Shown: one piece after another, positions 8,393 through 18,249 of the stretch
Layout: each line of letters opens with the position of its first letter
How positions within the stretch are numbered: the stretch's first letter is position 1
Assembly: GCA_947259105.1 (NCBI GenBank)
Contig: CAMYKU010000007.1
Span: forward strand, 1-64,000
Length of the DNA stretch: 64,000 nt
Reading direction: 5' to 3'
Source: an uncultured Alphaproteobacteria bacterium
GTDB taxonomy: Bacteria; Pseudomonadota; Alphaproteobacteria; UBA8366; JADFVY01
Translations under genes and position numbers: made by a program
The notes under the pieces: model-generated
Database searches by the model: none
Told to the model about the DNA's origin: nothing
The model's input: the letters and a program-made list of their open reading frames with translations, nothing else

Positions 8393-8408
8393 TCTGCCGC
8401 GTTCAATC

Positions 8409-8434
8409 TACCCCGATGGGTGGGTAATTTACCC
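8409..8434. promoter_or_regulatory. Candidate operator: TACCC/GGGTA inverted half-sites
   Basis: Three alternating half-sites lie between the regulator and glpX: TACCC (8409-8413), GGGTA (8422-8426) and TACCC (8430-8434). The last two form the perfect odd palindrome GGGTAATTTACCC (8422-8434). NarL-type GerE domains bind TACC-containing heptamers, so this is a reasonable binding site for the adjacent regulator or another factor acting on the glpX promoter. This is inference from pattern only. Confidence 0.4.
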
Positions 8435-8544
8435 TCCACAAGATAGTTGGTTGCTACCTCTCAGGGTGTTCGCAATCATCAGCAATCCCGGCAGTCTGCG
8501 GGGCAGCGAAATCGGGAAGCGGCTCGCCGCAATCGAGACCTAAC

Positions 8545-9525
8545 ATGACTGCACTGCTGCAAACAGCGAAAACCGATCCGTCGTTCATCTACGCGCTGCG
8601 CGGCGTTACAGAGGCTGCGGCGCGCGCGGCATACGATTGGATTGGCCGTGGCGACAAGCACCAGGGCGACCTCGCCGGCGTGGAGGCCATGCGCGCGGCG
8701 CTGAACGCGTTGCCCGTGGGCGGTACGGTGGTGATTGGCGAGGGCGAGAAGGACGAGGCGCCGGCGCTCTACAACGGCGAGACGGTTGGCGACCCCTATG
8801 CTGACTGCCAATGCGACATCGCTGTGGACCCGGTCGAGGGCACGAGTTACCTCGCGAAGGGCATGACCAACGCAATGGCGGTAATCGCCATGTCGCCCCG
8901 CGGCACGATGTTCGATCCGGGTCCGGCCTTTTATATGGAGAAATTCGCCGGCCCGCCGGCGGTGCGCGGCAAGATAGACCCCAAGGCGCCCGTCGCGGAC
9001 AAGTTGAAGGTGCTTAGCGATGCGCTCGGCAAGCCGGTTTCGGAACTAACGGTCTATGTGCTGGAAAAACCCCGCCACAAGGAACTGGTCGCTCAAATCC
9101 ACGCTGCCGGCGCGCGCGTTGCGCTTTATCCTGCGGGCGACGTCGCCGGCGCGCTGATGGCGGCGATCCCGGAGTCGGGTATCGATGCGCTAATGGGCAC
9201 CGGAGGTACGCCGGAAGGCGTCATCTCGGCCTGCGCCATCCGGTTGCTCGGCGGCGAATTCCTGGGCCGTCTGGACCCGCAGTTGCCGACCGAGATCATC
9301 GCGGTGCGCAATGCCGGGATGGACACGGAGCATTGGCAGGGCGTCGAGGAACTGATCAGCTCGGACCAAGTCTATTTCTGCGCGACCGGTATCACGACCG
9401 GCCTGTTGTTCGATGGCGTTGAGCGCAGCCGCACGCATGAGAAGACCCAGACACTGATGATATCGGGGCCGAAGGGGGAACGTCAGATACTGACGACCTG
9501 GCACCCGGACATCAGGGCGGTCTGA
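8545..9525 (+). CDS. glpX: Fructose-1,6-bisphosphatase, class II (GlpX)
   Basis: A 326-residue GlpX-type phosphatase that hydrolyses fructose 1,6-bisphosphate, and in several autotrophs also sedoheptulose 1,7-bisphosphate, during Calvin-cycle regeneration. Metal-binding and active-site signatures are present: IGEGEKDEAP at 64-73 and DIAVDPVEGTS at 91-101, plus a later DALMGTGGTPEG motif. Length is standard for the family. It is the first structural gene of the cbb cluster; phosphoribulokinase starts 22 bases after its stop. The ribosome binding site is weak, with GAGA eleven bases upstream. Confidence 0.95.
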   Translation: MTALLQTAKTDPSFIYALRGVTEAAARAAYDWIGRGDKHQGDLAGVEAMRAALNALPVGGTVVIGEGEKDEAPALYNGETVGDPYADCQCDIAVDPVEGTSYLAKGMTNAMAVIAMSPRGTMFDPGPAFYMEKFAGPPAVRGKIDPKAPVADKLKVLSDALGKPVSELTVYVLEKPRHKELVAQIHAAGARVALYPAGDVAGALMAAIPESGIDALMGTGGTPEGVISACAIRLLGGEFLGRLDPQLPTEIIAVRNAGMDTEHWQGVEELISSDQVYFCATGITTGLLFDGVERSRTHEKTQTLMISGPKGERQILTTWHPDIRAV

Positions 9526-9547
9526 GGGCCTAGGGAAGGAACATAGG

Positions 9548-10489
9548 ATGCCGAAGAATCGTCGGGTCGATCGTCCAATCATTTTGGGAATTGTCGGTGA
9601 CTCCGCTGCAGGCAAGACCACGCTGACCGCCGGCATCGCCCATATCCTGGGGCCGGAGCGCGTGGCGATGATCTGCACCGACGACTACCACAGATATTCC
9701 CGCGAAGAGCGCGCCGAAAACGGGATTTCGGCGCTCGATCCGCGCGGCAATTTCATCGACATCCTGGAGCAGCATATCAAGCTGCTGCGTGAGGGACAGC
9801 CGATCCTCAAGCCCATTTACAATCACCATGGCGGCACGCTGGACGCCCCGGTCTATATAGAGCCCAAGGAATATGTGATTCTCGAGGGGCTGCTCGGCTA
9901 TTCCACCCGCGCCATGCGCGACTGCTACGACGTCAAGGTCTATCTCGAGCCGGTCGAAGATCTGCGGGTGAAGTGGAAAGTCCAGCGCGATACCGCCAAG
10001 CGTGGCTACACGGCGGAGCAGGTCCTGGAATCGCTGAGGAAACGCGAGCACGACAGCGCCGATTTCATTCGCCCGCAGCGCACCTTCGCCGATATCGTCG
10101 TGCAGTTCTATCCGCCGGCCGGGCAGTCCGAAGAATCCGGCGCGTATCTGAACGTACGCCACGTGCTGCGCCCGACGCTGCCGCACCCCGATCTGTCACC
10201 GGTGCTGGATCTCGGCGTCCGCAACGGGCTGAAACTGGAACTGTCCCGCGACATCGACGGCAAGCCGGTGGACATGCTGGATATTGCCGGCGATATCGAC
10301 GGCCGGCGGGCCAAGGCAATGGAGGAGCTGCTTTGGGGCCTCATTCCCGAGGCGCAGCACCTGCGTGACCATCTGGGCGAGTTTATCGACGAGCATAACG
10401 AAACGGCGATCAGCCATCCGCTGGCGCTCTCGCAGCTCTTCATTACCTATCATATGGTGAAGGCCGCGATGGGCGTACATGCGATCTGA
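9548..10489 (+). CDS. prk: Phosphoribulokinase, class II-like
   Basis: A 313-residue kinase that makes ribulose 1,5-bisphosphate from ribulose 5-phosphate and ATP. The P-loop GDSAAGKT is at 17-24, DDYH at 45-48, KPIYNHH at 88-94 and EGLLGY at 113-118, followed by KWKVQRD. These match the plant/cyanobacterial (class II) enzymes far better than the ~290-residue proteobacterial class I enzymes, whose motifs differ. The P-loop Cys that allows thioredoxin control in plants is replaced by Ala, while Cys43 sits where the second regulatory Cys would be. GGAAGGAAC precedes the ATG. It lies between glpX and the aldolase gene, as expected for a cbb operon. Confidence 0.92.
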   Translation: MPKNRRVDRPIILGIVGDSAAGKTTLTAGIAHILGPERVAMICTDDYHRYSREERAENGISALDPRGNFIDILEQHIKLLREGQPILKPIYNHHGGTLDAPVYIEPKEYVILEGLLGYSTRAMRDCYDVKVYLEPVEDLRVKWKVQRDTAKRGYTAEQVLESLRKREHDSADFIRPQRTFADIVVQFYPPAGQSEESGAYLNVRHVLRPTLPHPDLSPVLDLGVRNGLKLELSRDIDGKPVDMLDIAGDIDGRRAKAMEELLWGLIPEAQHLRDHLGEFIDEHNETAISHPLALSQLFITYHMVKAAMGVHAI

Positions 10490-10516
10490 TTGCGGAATTC
10501 AGAAGGGAGACCAACC

Positions 10517-11602
10517 ATGGCAATGGTTTCATTGAGGCAATTGCTGGACCACGCCGCCGAGAAAGGCTACGGCGTCCCGGCATTCAACATCAACAACATG
10601 GAGCAGCTGATCGCCATCATGCAGGCGGCCGAGAAGACCGACTCGCCGGTGATCCTGCAGGCCAGCCGCGGTGCGCGCTCCTACGCCGGCGATACGATCC
10701 TGCGGTACCTCGTGATGGGCGCGGTTGAGATGTATCCGGATATACCGATCTGCATGCATCAGGACCACGGCAACAACGCGCAGACGTGCATGTCGGCTAT
10801 CACCAACGGTTTTACCTCGGTGATGATGGACGGCTCTCTGGAAGATGACGCCAAGACCCCGGCCAGTTACGAATACAATGTTGATATCACCAAGCGGGTG
10901 GCGGACAGCGCCCACCTTGTCGGGGTCTCGGTCGAAGGGGAACTCGGATGCCTCGGCTCGCTGGAGACCGGCGAGGGCGACAAGGAAGACGGTCATGGTT
11001 TCGAGGGAAAACTGGACCGTGAGATGCTGGTCACCGACCCGGATCAGGCGGCGGACTTCGTCGCCCGAACGAAGGTCGATGCGCTGGCCGTCGCCATCGG
11101 CACCTCGCACGGCGCCTACAAGTTCACCCGCAAGCCGACCGGCGACATTCTGGCGATGAACGTGGTCAAGGCGATCAACGAGCGGCTTCCGGAGACCCAT
11201 CTGGTGATGCACGGCTCCTCGTCGGTGCCGCAGGATCTGCAGGACGTCATCAACGAATTCGGCGGCGAGATGCCGCAGACGTACGGCGTTCCGGTCGAAG
11301 AAATCGTCGAGGGCATCAAGAACGGCGTGCGCAAGGTCAATATCGATACAGACTGCCGCATGGCAATGACCGGACAGTTCCGCAAGATCGCGACCGAGAA
11401 GAAGGCGGAATTCGACCCGCGCGCTTTTCTGAAGCCGGCGATTGCAGAGATGAGCAAGCTCTGCGCCGACCGGTTCGAGGCTTTCGGGACTGCCGGAAAT
11501 GCTTCGAAAATCAAACCGGTTCCGCTGGCCGAGATGGCCAAACGTTATCAGTCCGGCGCACTCGATCCCAAGATCGCGGGCGCAGCCCAGGCCGCCGAGT
11601 AA
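10517..11602 (+). CDS. cbbA: Fructose-bisphosphate aldolase class II, Calvin-cycle type
   Basis: A 361-residue Zn-dependent aldolase that condenses dihydroxyacetone phosphate with glyceraldehyde 3-phosphate (or erythrose 4-phosphate). The active-site motif HQDHGNN is at 81-87, with catalytic Asp83 and the zinc ligand His84. Later GTSHGAYKF and VMHGSSSVP motifs carry further metal and phosphate ligands. The ATG at 10517 is preferred over an upstream in-frame TTG at 10490 because AAGGGAGA lies just ahead of it and family members start with this [11 protein letters not shown] sequence. It lies between prk and rbcL; rbcL starts 22 bases after its stop. Confidence 0.95.
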   Translation: MAMVSLRQLLDHAAEKGYGVPAFNINNMEQLIAIMQAAEKTDSPVILQASRGARSYAGDTILRYLVMGAVEMYPDIPICMHQDHGNNAQTCMSAITNGFTSVMMDGSLEDDAKTPASYEYNVDITKRVADSAHLVGVSVEGELGCLGSLETGEGDKEDGHGFEGKLDREMLVTDPDQAADFVARTKVDALAVAIGTSHGAYKFTRKPTGDILAMNVVKAINERLPETHLVMHGSSSVPQDLQDVINEFGGEMPQTYGVPVEEIVEGIKNGVRKVNIDTDCRMAMTGQFRKIATEKKAEFDPRAFLKPAIAEMSKLCADRFEAFGTAGNASKIKPVPLAEMAKRYQSGALDPKIAGAAQAAE

Positions 11603-11624
11603 CGGCGGGTAAGGAGAGCTTTAG

Positions 11625-13040
11625 ATGAGTGGCAAGAACTACAGCGCAGGTGTGAAGGCCTATCGGGAAACCTATTGGGAGCCCGACTATCCGGTCAAGG
11701 ACACCGATCTTCTGGCCTGTTTCAAGGTCGTCCCGCAGGAAGGCGTCGATCCGGAAGAGGCCGCCGCCGCCGTCGCCGCGGAATCCTCCACCGGCACCTG
11801 GACCACGGTCTGGACCGACCTGCTGACCGATCTGGAGTATTACAAGGGCCGTGCCTACAGGATCGAACCGGTTCCGGGCCAGGACGGCGCGTATTTCGCG
11901 TTCGTCGCCTACCCGCTGGACCTGTTCGAGGAAGGCTCGGTGGTCAACGTCATCACTTCGATCGCCGGCAACGTGTTTGGCTTCAAGGCGGTGCGATCGC
12001 TACGGCTTGAGGATATCCGCTTCCCCGTCGCCTACGTGACCACCTGCGGCGGGCCGCCGCACGGCATTCAGGTCGAGCGCGACATCATGGATAAGTATGG
12101 CCGCGCCATGCTGGGCTGCACCATCAAGCCGAAGCTGGGGCTGTCGGCCAAGAATTACGGAAGGGCGGTCTATGAATGCCTGCGCGGCGGGCTGGATTTC
12201 ACCAAGGATGACGAGAACGTCAACAGCCAGCCGTTCATGCGCTGGCGCCAGCGTTTCGATTTCGTCGCCGAGGCGGTCCACAAGGCCGCGGCCGAAACCG
12301 GCGAGAAGAAGGGCCATTACCTGAACGTCACCGCGCCGACGGTCGAGGAGATGTTCAAGCGCGCCGAGCACGCCAAGTCGCTGGACATGCCGATCATCAT
12401 GCATGACTACCTGACGGCGGGTTTCACGGCGAACACCTCGCTCGCCAACTGGTGCCGCGAGAACGGCATGCTGCTGCATATCCACCGCGCACTACATGCG
12501 GTGCTCGACCGCAATCCCAATCACGGCATCCACTTCCGGGTGCTGGCCAAGATGCTGCGGCTCTCTGGCGGCGACCACCTGCATTCGGGCACCGTGGTCG
12601 GCAAGCTGGAGGGGGACCGCGAGGCGACGCTGGGCTGGATCGACCTGATGCGCGAGAAGTTCGTGCCGGAAAATCGCGAGCGCGGCATCTTCTTCGATCA
12701 GGACTGGGGTCATATGCCGGGCCTTTTCCCGGTGGCGTCCGGCGGCATCCATGTCTGGCACATGCCGGCCCTGGTCTCGATCTTCGGCGACGATGCGGTG
12801 TTCCAGTTTGGCGGCGGCACGTTGGGCCATCCCTGGGGCAACGCGGCGGGCGCGGCGGCCAATCGCGTGGCGCTGGAAGCGTGCACCGAAGCCCGCAACG
12901 CGGGACGCGATGTGGAGCGGGAAGGCAAGGACATCTTGACCGCCGCGGCCAAGCACAGCCCCGAGCTGGGGGCCGCCATGGAAACCTGGAAGGAAATCAA
13001 GTTCGAGTTCGATACCGTCGATAAGCTGGCGGCTGGCTGA
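11625..13040 (+). CDS. rbcL: RubisCO large subunit, form IA
   Basis: The catalytic subunit (471 residues) that carboxylates ribulose 1,5-bisphosphate. [17 protein letters not shown] carries the carbamylated lysine (Lys194) and the metal ligands Asp196 and Glu197. TIKPKLGLS (166-174) holds the active-site Lys, and [18 protein letters not shown] includes the loop 6 Lys. The N-terminus ([13 protein letters not shown]) and the [18 protein letters not shown] segment are form IA, not form IC as in many alphaproteobacteria. No carboxysome genes and no CbbQ/CbbO or CbbX activase follow in this window. AAGGAGAG precedes the ATG. Confidence 0.98.
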   Translation: MSGKNYSAGVKAYRETYWEPDYPVKDTDLLACFKVVPQEGVDPEEAAAAVAAESSTGTWTTVWTDLLTDLEYYKGRAYRIEPVPGQDGAYFAFVAYPLDLFEEGSVVNVITSIAGNVFGFKAVRSLRLEDIRFPVAYVTTCGGPPHGIQVERDIMDKYGRAMLGCTIKPKLGLSAKNYGRAVYECLRGGLDFTKDDENVNSQPFMRWRQRFDFVAEAVHKAAAETGEKKGHYLNVTAPTVEEMFKRAEHAKSLDMPIIMHDYLTAGFTANTSLANWCRENGMLLHIHRALHAVLDRNPNHGIHFRVLAKMLRLSGGDHLHSGTVVGKLEGDREATLGWIDLMREKFVPENRERGIFFDQDWGHMPGLFPVASGGIHVWHMPALVSIFGDDAVFQFGGGTLGHPWGNAAGAAANRVALEACTEARNAGRDVEREGKDILTAAAKHSPELGAAMETWKEIKFEFDTVDKLAAG

Positions 13041-13065
13041 ACCGGGCAGGAGAGGACGAAAAGAG

Positions 13066-13428
13066 ATGAGCAAAGTCGCGAATATCCAAGACTACCGGTC
13101 CAGCCAGGACGATCCGGGCAGCCGCAGATACGGCACCTTTTCCTACCTGCCGGAAATGGCTGCCGACCGCATGCGCAAGCAGATCGAGCATATGGTCGCA
13201 AAGGGCTGGAACCCGGCGATCGAGCACGTGGAGCCGTCCCGTTCAGCGGATAACTACTGGTACATGTGGAAGCTGCCGATGTTCGGTGAAAGGGATATCG
13301 ACCGTGTCCTCGCCGAGATCGAGGAGTGCCGCAAGGCATGGCCGAACCACCTGATCCGCCTGATTGGATACGACAACTACGCACAGTCGCAGGGCGCGTC
13401 CATGGTAGTTCGTCGTCCGGGCGCCTGA
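13066..13428 (+). CDS. rbcS: RubisCO small subunit, form I
   Basis: A 120-residue small subunit that caps the L8S8 holoenzyme. The [10 protein letters not shown] opening, the [18 protein letters not shown] strand-helix region, and the [13 protein letters not shown] segment are conserved in form I small subunits. The C-terminus ([17 protein letters not shown]) is typical as well. It begins 25 bases after rbcL with GGAGAGGA upstream of the ATG. An 85-base gap follows before the aminotransferase gene, without a terminator. Confidence 0.97.
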   Translation: MSKVANIQDYRSSQDDPGSRRYGTFSYLPEMAADRMRKQIEHMVAKGWNPAIEHVEPSRSADNYWYMWKLPMFGERDIDRVLAEIEECRKAWPNHLIRLIGYDNYAQSQGASMVVRRPGA

Positions 13429-13513
13429 CCGGGCGCTACGGGAATCGATACGGGCTCTTTCGGGGAGATCGGGATCGCCCGAACAAGAATTCAGAGGGAA
13501 GGAAACGAAACCA

Positions 13514-14746
13514 ATGCACAGCTTCATACCGCCCCGGCGCATCCTGATGGGCGCCGGACCCACGGAGATACCAGCCCGCGTCTTGAGCGCTACGGCCCGG
13601 CCCACGCTGGGCCACCTGGATCCGGCATTCATTGGACTGATGGAGGAGGTGAAGGACCTTTTGCGGTACACGTTTCGCACCAAAAACGAGGTAACGTTCC
13701 CGGTCTCCGCGCCTGGTTCGGCCGGCATGGAGATCTGTTTCGTAAATCTTGTCGAAGCCGGCGACAAAGTGATCGTGTGCCGCAACGGCGTGTTTGGCGA
13801 CCGCATGCGTGAAAACGTGGTGCGGCTCGGTGCCGAGGCGATCATGGTCGACACCGATTGGGGCAAGGCCGTCGAGATCGACAAGCTGGCGGATGCGTTG
13901 AAGGCGAATCCAGGCGTCAAGGCGGTTGCCTTCGTGCACGCGGAAACCTCGACCGGTGTACGGTCCGATGCGCCGGAAATCTGCGCGCTGGCGGAAGCCT
14001 ACGGTGCGTTGACGATCGTGGATACCGTGACATCGCTGGGCGGCTCATCTGTCTGCGTTGACGAATGGGGCGCCGATGCCGTCTATTCCGGTACACAGAA
14101 ATGCCTTGCCTGCCCGCCAGGGCTGGCCCCAGTGACCTTCAGCGGCCGCGCCATCGAGGTGCTAAAAGCGCGCAAGACTCCGGTACAAAGCTGGTTCCTC
14201 GATCTGAACCTGATTCTCGGCTATTGGGATGGCGGCGATACCGGCCGGTCCTATCACCACACTGCACCCGTGAATGCGCTCTATGGCCTGCATGAGGCGC
14301 TCGTTATGCTCATGGAAGAAGGGCTCGTCGAATCGTGGGCGCGCCATCGCGACAATCATGACATCCTGAAAGCCGGGCTTGAGACCATGGGGCTGGAATT
14401 CCTGGTCGACGCAGAACACCGGCTGCCGCAAATGAACACCATCAAGGTGCCCGAAGGGATCGACGAGGCGGCCGTTCGGCGGGAGTTGATGGACGAACAT
14501 GGTATCGATATCGGCGCCGGGCTCGGCCCGCTCGCGGGCAAGATCCTGCGCATCGGTTTGATGGGCCAGGCCGTGCGGCTGGAAAACATCATGAAGCTGT
14601 TGTCTGGCCTGGAAGCGGCGTTGATCCGACAGGGCATGGACCTCAAGCGCGGCGATGCAATTCGTCAGGCGCGCAATGTCGCGACCCTGTTCGCGGGGAA
14701 AGGCGAGCCAACCGGAGAACGGGCGATCACGCCCTGCGCTGCCTGA
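13514..14746 (+). CDS. Serine/alanine-glyoxylate aminotransferase (class V)
   Basis: A 410-residue PLP enzyme of the class V family that transfers an amino group to glyoxylate, giving glycine, with serine or alanine as likely donor. The opening MGAGPTEIP is family-typical. Asp170 (TIVDTVTSLGG) should contact the PLP ring nitrogen, and Lys196 in YSGTQKCL is the Schiff-base lysine. GAGGGAAGGAAAC precedes the ATG. It is the last gene before the strong terminator at 14787-14825, so it is probably part of the cbb transcript. This suggests disposal of glyoxylate produced by RubisCO oxygenation. The amino donor cannot be decided from sequence alone. Confidence 0.9.
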   Translation: MHSFIPPRRILMGAGPTEIPARVLSATARPTLGHLDPAFIGLMEEVKDLLRYTFRTKNEVTFPVSAPGSAGMEICFVNLVEAGDKVIVCRNGVFGDRMRENVVRLGAEAIMVDTDWGKAVEIDKLADALKANPGVKAVAFVHAETSTGVRSDAPEICALAEAYGALTIVDTVTSLGGSSVCVDEWGADAVYSGTQKCLACPPGLAPVTFSGRAIEVLKARKTPVQSWFLDLNLILGYWDGGDTGRSYHHTAPVNALYGLHEALVMLMEEGLVESWARHRDNHDILKAGLETMGLEFLVDAEHRLPQMNTIKVPEGIDEAAVRRELMDEHGIDIGAGLGPLAGKILRIGLMGQAVRLENIMKLLSGLEAALIRQGMDLKRGDAIRQARNVATLFAGKGEPTGERAITPCAA

Positions 14747-14786
14747 CCCAAGGGAGTATATCACCTACAATCGCGTGTGATTTGTT

Positions 14787-14825
14787 GAGGGGCGGCATCA
14801 ATTGGTGCCGCCCCTCTCTCTTTTT
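14787..14825 (+). terminator. Rho-independent terminator of the cbb cluster
   Basis: Perfect 11-base stem GAGGGGCGGCA/TGCCGCCCCTC around the 8-base loop TCAATTGG, followed by TCTCTTTTT. It lies 41 bases after the aminotransferase stop and separates the cbb cluster from the nap operon. Confidence 0.95.
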
Positions 14826-14900
14826 GAATGCACAAAATTACATAGGTTTTTCGTCAAACTTGTTGCAGGGCAAGAATTTTTCAGCATTGCGGGCCGGTTT

Positions 14901-14914
14901 TTGACAAGAATCAA
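14901..14914. promoter_or_regulatory. FNR/FixK-type box upstream of napF
   Basis: TTGACAAGAATCAA matches the FNR/FixK/Anr consensus TTGAT-N4-ATCAA at all but one position, with symmetrical TTGA-N6-TCAA half-sites. Its centre lies 73 bases upstream of the napF ATG. The regulator gene is not in this window. The expected effect is activation of nap transcription at low oxygen. Confidence 0.8.
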
Positions 14915-14980
14915 TTCAAGATTCGCGACATCGGACTATGGATTCTCGCCTGATCGGGAATAGACCGGCAAAGACGGGAG

Positions 14981-15478
14981 ATGATGCCAGTGAGCGCGAG
15001 CCTTAGCCGCAAGAGCCTGTTTGGCGGTGCGTGGGATAGCAAGGCCGATCCGATCCGTCCGCCCTGGTCACTTCCGGAAACGGCGTTCACTGAAATCTGC
15101 ACCGCCTGCGGCGACTGTGTCGCTGCCTGCCCCCAATCGATTCTCCTCAAGGGCCGCGCCGGCTATCCCGTTGTCGAATTCTCGCGCGCCGCCTGCGACT
15201 TTTGCGGCGCCTGCGCAGACGCCTGTTCCGAATCCGCTTTCGGCTCGCGCGACGAGTCGCCGTGGCGGCTGACGGCACACTTCGGCGACGGCTGCCTCTC
15301 ATCCCGTGGCATTACCTGCCGGGTCTGCGCAGAGTGGTGCGACACGCACGCTATTCGCATTCGCCTGGAAGTCGGCGGCCGCGCCCATCCACAAATCGAG
15401 GAGGCGGCGTGCACGGGATGCGGCGCCTGTATTTCGATTTGTCCCGTGAAGGCGATACATCTGGAGGAAGCGATATGA
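14981..15478 (+). CDS. napF: NapF, ferredoxin-type Nap maturation protein
   Basis: A 165-residue cytoplasmic iron-sulfur protein that in known systems interacts with NapA and helps load its cluster before export. Four Cys groups are visible: CTACGDCVAACP, CDFCGACADACS, CRVCAEWC and CTGCGACISICP, matching the E. coli NapF pattern. Two adjacent ATG codons (14981, 14984) are possible starts; GACGGGAG lies just upstream. Its stop overlaps the napD start as ATGA, indicating translational coupling. It is the first gene of the nap operon. Confidence 0.93.
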   Translation: MMPVSASLSRKSLFGGAWDSKADPIRPPWSLPETAFTEICTACGDCVAACPQSILLKGRAGYPVVEFSRAACDFCGACADACSESAFGSRDESPWRLTAHFGDGCLSSRGITCRVCAEWCDTHAIRIRLEVGGRAHPQIEEAACTGCGACISICPVKAIHLEEAI

Positions 15479-15744
15479 ATATCTGCGGCGTACTGGTGCA
15501 CGCACATCCCGATCGTGGTGACGAGGTCGCGCGGGCGATCGGAGCGATCGCAGGCGCTGAACTCCACTACACGGTGCCCGACGGACGCATGGTCGTAACC
15601 GTCGAGGACGTCGGCGAAACATCCGCGGGCGACGCGGTGCTCGCGCTGCACAGACTTCCGGGCGTGCTTTCCGCCGCCCTCGTCTATCACCATTTCGAGC
15701 CGCAATCGGCGACCGAATCAACTGCCAGGATCACTGGGGAGTAG
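15475..15744 (+). CDS. napD: NapD, NapA twin-arginine signal chaperone
   Basis: An 89-residue chaperone that binds the NapA twin-arginine signal and holds back export until the cofactor is inserted. It begins [18 protein letters not shown], as NapD proteins do (ISSLVVHxxP-like opening), continues with [12 protein letters not shown], and ends in ALVYHHFE (the family's 'SLVYH..E' motif). The start ATG lies inside the napF stop (ATGA), with CTGGAGGAAG upstream. napA follows six bases after the stop. Confidence 0.92.
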   Translation: MNICGVLVHAHPDRGDEVARAIGAIAGAELHYTVPDGRMVVTVEDVGETSAGDAVLALHRLPGVLSAALVYHHFEPQSATESTARITGE

Positions 15745-15749
15745 CAGCG

Positions 15750-18239
15750 ATGCAACATTCACGGCGCGATTTCATCAAGACCTCCGCCATTGCCGCCACG
15801 GCGGCGGCCGCGGGTGTAACCCTGCCGAAACCGGACGGCGCGCAGGCCGCCGCCGGCAGCGACATCCGCTGGGACAAGGCGCCATGCCGGTTCTGTGGCA
15901 CCGGATGCAGTGTTCTGGTCGGCACCAAGGGCGGCCGCATGGTCGCGACCCAGGGCGATCCCGATGCCCCGGTCAACAGGGGCCTGAATTGCATCAAGGG
16001 CTACTTCCTCTCCAAGATCGTATACGGGCGTGACCGGCTGACCCGGCCGCTGCTGCGGATGTCGAACGGCAAGTACGACAAGGAAGGTGAGTTTACCCCG
16101 GTCAGCTGGGACCAGGCTTTCGATGTGATGGCCGAAAAATACAAAGCGGCCCTCAAGGCCAAGGGACCGGGATCGGTCGGCATGTTCGGATCCGGCCAGT
16201 GGACGGTCTGGGAAGGCTATGCCGCCGCCAAGCTGATGAAGGCGGGATTCCGTTCAAACAACCTCGACCCCAACGCACGCCACTGCATGGCCTCCGCGGT
16301 TGCCGGTTTCATCAGGACCTTCGGCATCGACGAGCCGATGGGCTGCTATGACGACCTCGAGCATGCAGACGCCTTCGTCCTGTGGGGTTCCAACATGGCG
16401 GAAATGCACCCGATCCTGTGGTCGCGCCTGACCGACCGGCGTCTGACCGCGGACCACTGCCGGGTGGCGGTGCTCTCCACATTCGAGAACCGCAACTTCG
16501 ACCTTGCGGATATCGGCATGGTCTTCAAGCCCGGCACGGACCTAGCGATCCTTAATTACATCGCCAATTACATCATCCAGAACGGCCGGGTGAATGAGGA
16601 CTTCGTCAAGGCCCATGTGAATTTCCGCCGTGGAAACGAGGATATAGGCTATGGGCTGCGTCCAAGCGACCCACGTGAGCAGTCCGCGAAAAACGCGACC
16701 AAAGTGGGTGGTTCCACGGCGATGAGTTTCGACGAATACAAGGCCTACGTCGCCGAATACACGCTGGGAAGCGTCAGTGCCCTGTCGGGTGTCGAGCCCG
16801 CGAAGCTGGAGGCGCTGGCCGAACTCTATGCCGACCCGGAACGCAAGGTGATGTCCCTGTGGACCATGGGATTCAACCAGCATGCCCGCGGCACCTGGGT
16901 GAACAACCTGTGCTACAACGTGCATCTTCTGACCGGCAAGATCTCCGAGCCGGGCAACGGCCCGTTCTCGCTGACCGGTCAGCCCTCGGCCTGCGGTACG
17001 GCGCGTGAGGTGGGTACCTTCGCCCATCGCCTGCCGGCCGACATGGTGGTCATGAACGAAAAGCATCGCAAGATCGCCGAGGAAAAATGGCAGCTACCCG
17101 AAGGCACGATTCCCGGCAAGCCGGGCTTCCATGCGGTGCTGCAGAACCGCAAGCTCAAAGACGGCGAGTTGAACGCCTACTGGGTGTTGTGCAACAACAA
17201 CATGCAGGCCGCGCCCAACATGAATGAGGAAACCTGGCCCGGTTACCGCAATCCGGACAATTTCATTGTGGTGTCCGATCCCTACCCTACGGTGACCGCG
17301 CTGGCTGCCGACCTGATCCTGCCGACCGCCATGTGGGTGGAAAAGGAAGGCGCCTACGGCAACGCGGAACGCCGCACCCAGTTCTGGCGCCAGCAGATCA
17401 AAGGGCCGGGCGAATCGAGGTCCGACCTCTGGCAACTTGTCGAATTCTCGAAACGCTTCAAGGTCGAGGAAGTCTGGCCGGACGAACTGGTCGCCAAGAA
17501 ACCGGAATACAGGGGCAAGACGCTCTACGACATCCTGTTCGCCAACGGCACGGTCGATAAATTCCCGCTGACCGATATGCAGGAGGGCTTCGACAACGAC
17601 GAGTCGCAGCATTTCGGCTACCACATCCAGAAAGGCCTGTTCGAGGAATACGCGGGTTTCGGTCGCGGCAAGGCGCACGATCTTGCCGATTTCGACACCT
17701 ACCACAAGGCTCGCGGCCTGCGCTGGCCGGTGGTGGACGGCAAGGAGACGCTGTGGCGTTTCCGCGAAGGTTATGACCCCTATGTCAAGCCCGGCAAGAG
17801 CGTGGAGTTCTATGGCAAGCCCGACGGCAGGGCGGTGATCTTCGCGCTGCCCTATGAGCCGCCCGCAGAGGTGCCAGACGCGGAATACAATCTCTGGCTG
17901 GTCACCGGCCGCGTGCTGGAGCACTGGCATTCCGGCTCGATGACCCGGCGGGTGCCCGAACTGCATCGCGCCTTCCCCAGCGCCGTCCTGTTCATGAACC
18001 CCGACGACGCCAAGACGCGCGGATTCAAGCGGGGCCAGGCCGTGCGCATCAGTACGCAGCGCGGTGCATTGCTGACCCGGGTGGAGACCAAGGGCCGCAA
18101 CGTAATGCCGGAGGGAGTGGTCTTCATTCCCTGGTTCGACGAGGGCCAGCTGGTCAACAAGCTGACACTGGATGCGACGTGCCCGATCTCCAAGGAGACG
18201 GATTACAAGAAGTGCGCCTGCAAGGTGGAATCCGCCTGA
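15750..18239 (+). CDS. napA: Periplasmic nitrate reductase catalytic subunit NapA
   Basis: An 829-residue molybdenum enzyme that reduces nitrate to nitrite in the periplasm, with electrons from NapB. A twin-arginine signal (SRRDFIK, residues 4-10) is followed by an Ala-rich h-region. The [4Fe-4S] ligands are Cys46, Cys49, Cys53 (CRFCGTGC) and Cys81. Cys179 in [10 protein letters not shown] is the Mo-coordinating Cys that separates Nap from formate dehydrogenases. The C-terminal domain keeps the guanine-dinucleotide binding pattern ([20 protein letters not shown]). Length is standard. It is flanked by napD and napG. Confidence 0.98.
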   Translation: MQHSRRDFIKTSAIAATAAAAGVTLPKPDGAQAAAGSDIRWDKAPCRFCGTGCSVLVGTKGGRMVATQGDPDAPVNRGLNCIKGYFLSKIVYGRDRLTRPLLRMSNGKYDKEGEFTPVSWDQAFDVMAEKYKAALKAKGPGSVGMFGSGQWTVWEGYAAAKLMKAGFRSNNLDPNARHCMASAVAGFIRTFGIDEPMGCYDDLEHADAFVLWGSNMAEMHPILWSRLTDRRLTADHCRVAVLSTFENRNFDLADIGMVFKPGTDLAILNYIANYIIQNGRVNEDFVKAHVNFRRGNEDIGYGLRPSDPREQSAKNATKVGGSTAMSFDEYKAYVAEYTLGSVSALSGVEPAKLEALAELYADPERKVMSLWTMGFNQHARGTWVNNLCYNVHLLTGKISEPGNGPFSLTGQPSACGTAREVGTFAHRLPADMVVMNEKHRKIAEEKWQLPEGTIPGKPGFHAVLQNRKLKDGELNAYWVLCNNNMQAAPNMNEETWPGYRNPDNFIVVSDPYPTVTALAADLILPTAMWVEKEGAYGNAERRTQFWRQQIKGPGESRSDLWQLVEFSKRFKVEEVWPDELVAKKPEYRGKTLYDILFANGTVDKFPLTDMQEGFDNDESQHFGYHIQKGLFEEYAGFGRGKAHDLADFDTYHKARGLRWPVVDGKETLWRFREGYDPYVKPGKSVEFYGKPDGRAVIFALPYEPPAEVPDAEYNLWLVTGRVLEHWHSGSMTRRVPELHRAFPSAVLFMNPDDAKTRGFKRGQAVRISTQRGALLTRVETKGRNVMPEGVVFIPWFDEGQLVNKLTLDATCPISKETDYKKCACKVESA

Positions 18240-18249
18240 GGCATAGGCA

